Shown here: positions 8,661 to 10,220 of the stretch, piece after piece
Position numbering within the stretch: position 1 is the first letter of the stretch
How the letters are laid out: each line of letters begins with the position of its first letter
Made by a program: the position numbers and the translations under genes
The notes under the pieces: model-generated
What the model was told of the DNA's origin: nothing
Seen by the model: the letters and a program-made list of their open reading frames with translations, nothing else
The model's database searches: none
Source: Monoraphidium neglectum
Lineage: Eukaryota; Chlorophyta; Chlorophyceae; Sphaeropleales; Selenastraceae
Reading direction: 5' to 3'
Assembly (NCBI RefSeq): GCF_000611645.1
Contig: NW_014011603.1
Span: forward strand, 1 to 10,220
Length of the DNA stretch: 10,220 bases

Positions 8661-9044
8661 TGTTGCGTGAAGATGCTGACGCCAAGGCCTGGCGCGTTGC
8701 AAATATTCATTTCCATGCCTGCCTACCCTGAAGTCATCGCACAAGCCGGAGGATGCAGCAGCATGGAGGTCACCCGTCAACCCTTGAGGTCAGCAGTCCA
8801 GACACTCGCGAAGCTGATGATGCAAATCTTCCATCAGCTGCACCAGATCAGCGGACACCGGCGATCCCGCCGCTGCCATCGCACCTGTATCACCGGCTGG
8901 CCTGCAATTCAAAGGGCACATTTGATCTCGCCGAGGGTGTCTGACTGGATTCGACTCGTTACAGGTTTGGCTGACCCTCAAGCAAGAGCCGCCCAGTCTG
9001 GCAGATTATTTTGGAGGGTGGGGATGGCTCCTTGGCACTGGAAA

Positions 9045-9049
9045 TTACA
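9045..9049 (-). promoter_or_regulatory. Candidate TGTAA polyadenylation signal of the helicase gene
   Basis: The minus strand reads CTGTAATTT about 340 nt past the helicase stop codon. TGTAA is the green algal poly(A) signal. A second minus-strand TGTAA lies at 8960-8964. Either could be used. Confidence 0.35.
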
Positions 9050-9386
9050 GGGGCGGGGACTGGGAGCCGCAGGCTGTCCGCACGGGGCGCACTGCTTGCT
9101 CAAGGCAAGGGGCCGCCTGCCTGCTGTGCAAAAAGATGCGGTGCGTCGGAGTCGCTCGCAAGGAGCGAACGTGCTGACAAGGCCGGCACACCCTCGGTGA
9201 CAGCCTGCCATGGCATGCAACAATCTTAAGGTACCTAGCTTGGCAGGGCCCACAAGACACGTCAACAGACTGTGATCCGAAAGCAGCTACCAAAGCTGCA
9301 TACTGAGGCCAACGAAAGCCAGCGCGCCAGTTCGACGACTCAGCACGCCCGCTGCCCCCCGCGACCACGCACGCAAAAGCGCCGCG

Positions 9387-10220
9387 TCACCAGCGCCCCT
9401 CGACCTCCGGGATGCGATGCACCGGGCGCCCCTTCTGGTTCTGATCTATGATCTCCCGCGCCAGCGGCACCTGCTTCCCCAGCACCAGCACGCTCACCAC
9501 GCCCCTGCCGCCCGCGCCGCGCGCGGTGCGGCCCGCGCGGCGCACATATTCCGACGGGTCCCGCGGAAAGTCGAACAGCACCACATGCTCGCAGTACACC
9601 GAGTCTATGCCGCGAGACGTGCGGTCGGTGCAGACCAGCACGACCGGCGGCGTGGTGGGGGCGGCGAGGAGGGACGCGGGGGACAGGAACGCGGCGAGGG
9701 CGGCGGCGCGGTCGGACTCCTTGATGGCCTCGTGGTAGGCGTAGACCTGACGGGGTGTTCGATTTCGTGGGTGTGGGGTTAATTGGTTGTGGGGTCCAGG
9801 TGGCGCGTTTCAGGCGCAGTCAACGCGCGAAACGCGAGGCCAGCCAAATGCCGCGGTTGCACAGAAAGCGCAGTCGGAGGAGTGACAGCTGCGGTCGGGC
9901 TGCGCTTTGGTGTGCCCAGGGTCGGAGGCTCCGGCGGGCGCGACACAGTCACGACACCTGGCAGGACGCGGGATGGCCGCCACAGGACAGAGACAGCCGG
10001 TCCAAACAAGTGATGCTCAACAAACGTTCCCCGAAAGCAAGCTCAAGCTCACCTGCAGCTTCCCTTTGCTGCCCGTCACGCCCTCCTGCTGCTGCCCCTG
10101 CTGCCGCCCCTGCCACCCCGCTTGCCCTTGCTCCTGCCCCTGCCTGTACCGCTGCTCCTGCTGCCCCCCCTGCCCCCGCCACTGCTGCTGCCCCTGCCCC
10201 TGCTGCTGCTGCTGCGGCGG
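9387..10220 (-). CDS. DEAD-box RNA helicase, C-terminal part (RH50/RH39-like)
   Basis: The 3' part of a gene that runs off the right edge. Exons visible are 10053-10220 (56 codons, phase 0 at the window edge) and 9387-9746 (119 codons plus TGA), joined by a 306-nt phase-0 intron (CTGCAG|GTGAGC; CCGTCAG|GTC). The last exon holds the second RecA domain: VYAYHEAIKESDR, motif V as VCTDRTSRGIDS and motif VI as YVRRAGRTARG, followed by GKQVPLA and NQKG. The phrase VVLFDFPRDPSEYVRR and the closing NQKGxPVH closely resemble plant chloroplast DEAD-box helicases RH50/RH39, which act on plastid rRNA. Motif VI has Arg where the commonest form has His (HRxGR); plant RH50-type proteins share this. The exon before it is dominated by Gln and Gly with scattered Arg and Trp, an insert in the RecA2 domain. 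Plastid location is inferred only from similarity; the N terminus is outside the window. Confidence 0.9.
10053..10220 (-). repeat. Gln/Gly-rich low-complexity exon in the helicase gene
   Basis: Degenerate CAG and GGG codons fill nearly the whole exon; the frame that ends GSKGKLQ and joins VYAYH is Gln/Gly-rich with Trp-Arg-Gly and Arg-Gln units. The other open frame gives an Ala/Gly run but ends out of phase with the next exon. The left end of the repeat lies outside the window. Confidence 0.8.

Larger units (their letters stand above)
8096..9386. other. Convergent 3' intergenic region
   Basis: About 1.3 kb between the stop codons of two convergent genes, so it should contain both 3' UTRs. 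It includes a run of ten C at 8311-8320 and a CA-rich tract near 8603-8660. I saw no plus-strand TGTAA for the aminotransferase gene. Open frames of up to about 177 codons occur on the plus strand (for example 8667-9200), but they show no motifs and lack the codon bias of the nearby exons. No tRNA or repeat array was found. Confidence 0.55.

Noticed and set aside
8940..8975. GGATTCGACTC resembling a tRNA T-arm
   Set aside because: The flanking bases do not form a five-pair stem and no other arm is present.
8667..9200. Plus-strand open frame of 177 codons between the convergent genes
   Set aside because: No recognised motif, weak codon bias, and it covers the expected 3' UTR of the helicase on the other strand.
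9949..10182. Ala/Gly-rich minus-strand frame over the helicase repeat exon
   Set aside because: It reaches the donor in phase 1, which does not join the phase-0 acceptor before VYAYH; the Gln/Gly frame does.
1..10220. Possible bacterial defence system, CRISPR or transposon
   Set aside because: Intron-rich eukaryotic genes, no spaced direct repeats, no terminal inverted repeats, and no transposase or reverse transcriptase motifs were seen.

Overview
This window looks like nuclear DNA of a green alga (Chlorophyta, probably a core chlorophyte). The protein-coding exons are GC-rich with a strong preference for G or C at third codon positions. The genes are cut into many short exons by GT-AG introns. 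CAG/Gln and Ala/Gly/Pro low-complexity runs interrupt conserved domains, and candidate TGTAA poly(A) signals, typical of green algae, lie downstream of two of the minus-strand genes. The best protein resemblances are to plant and algal families. Nothing looks like a bacterial operon, a CRISPR array or an intact mobile element. All gene models were built by hand from splice sites, intron phase and family motifs.

Layout. (1) 1-820, minus strand: the 5' part of an EXS-family (ERD1/XPR1/SYG1) membrane protein gene, running off the left edge. (2) 1786-4419, minus strand: a complete nine-exon gene for a 281-residue secretory-pathway protein disulfide isomerase. It has a signal peptide, one thioredoxin domain with a CGHC active site, an ERp29-type helical domain and a very acidic tail ending in KDEE. 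(3) 4420-5683: a divergent intergenic region with a UPRE-like TGACGTGG element close to the PDI gene and an unexplained coding-like block next to gene 4. (4) 5684-8095, plus strand: a complete seven-exon model for a 412-residue class IV aminotransferase-like PLP enzyme. It carries 14 pure CAG codons and one intron that is a multiple of three and has no in-frame stop. (5) 8096-9386: a convergent 3' intergenic region. (6) 9387-10220, minus strand: the 3' end of a DEAD-box RNA helicase resembling the plant chloroplast RH50/RH39 group. A Gln/Gly-rich exon is inserted in its second RecA domain, and the gene runs off the right edge.

The four genes do not form an obvious pathway. This reads as an ordinary gene-dense stretch of an algal chromosome. 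The points most worth a second look are the single-thioredoxin PDI-ERp29 architecture with its odd C terminus and possible ER-stress promoter element, the retainable in-frame intron in the aminotransferase, the Q/G insert in the helicase, and the unassigned coding-like block at about 5323-5651.
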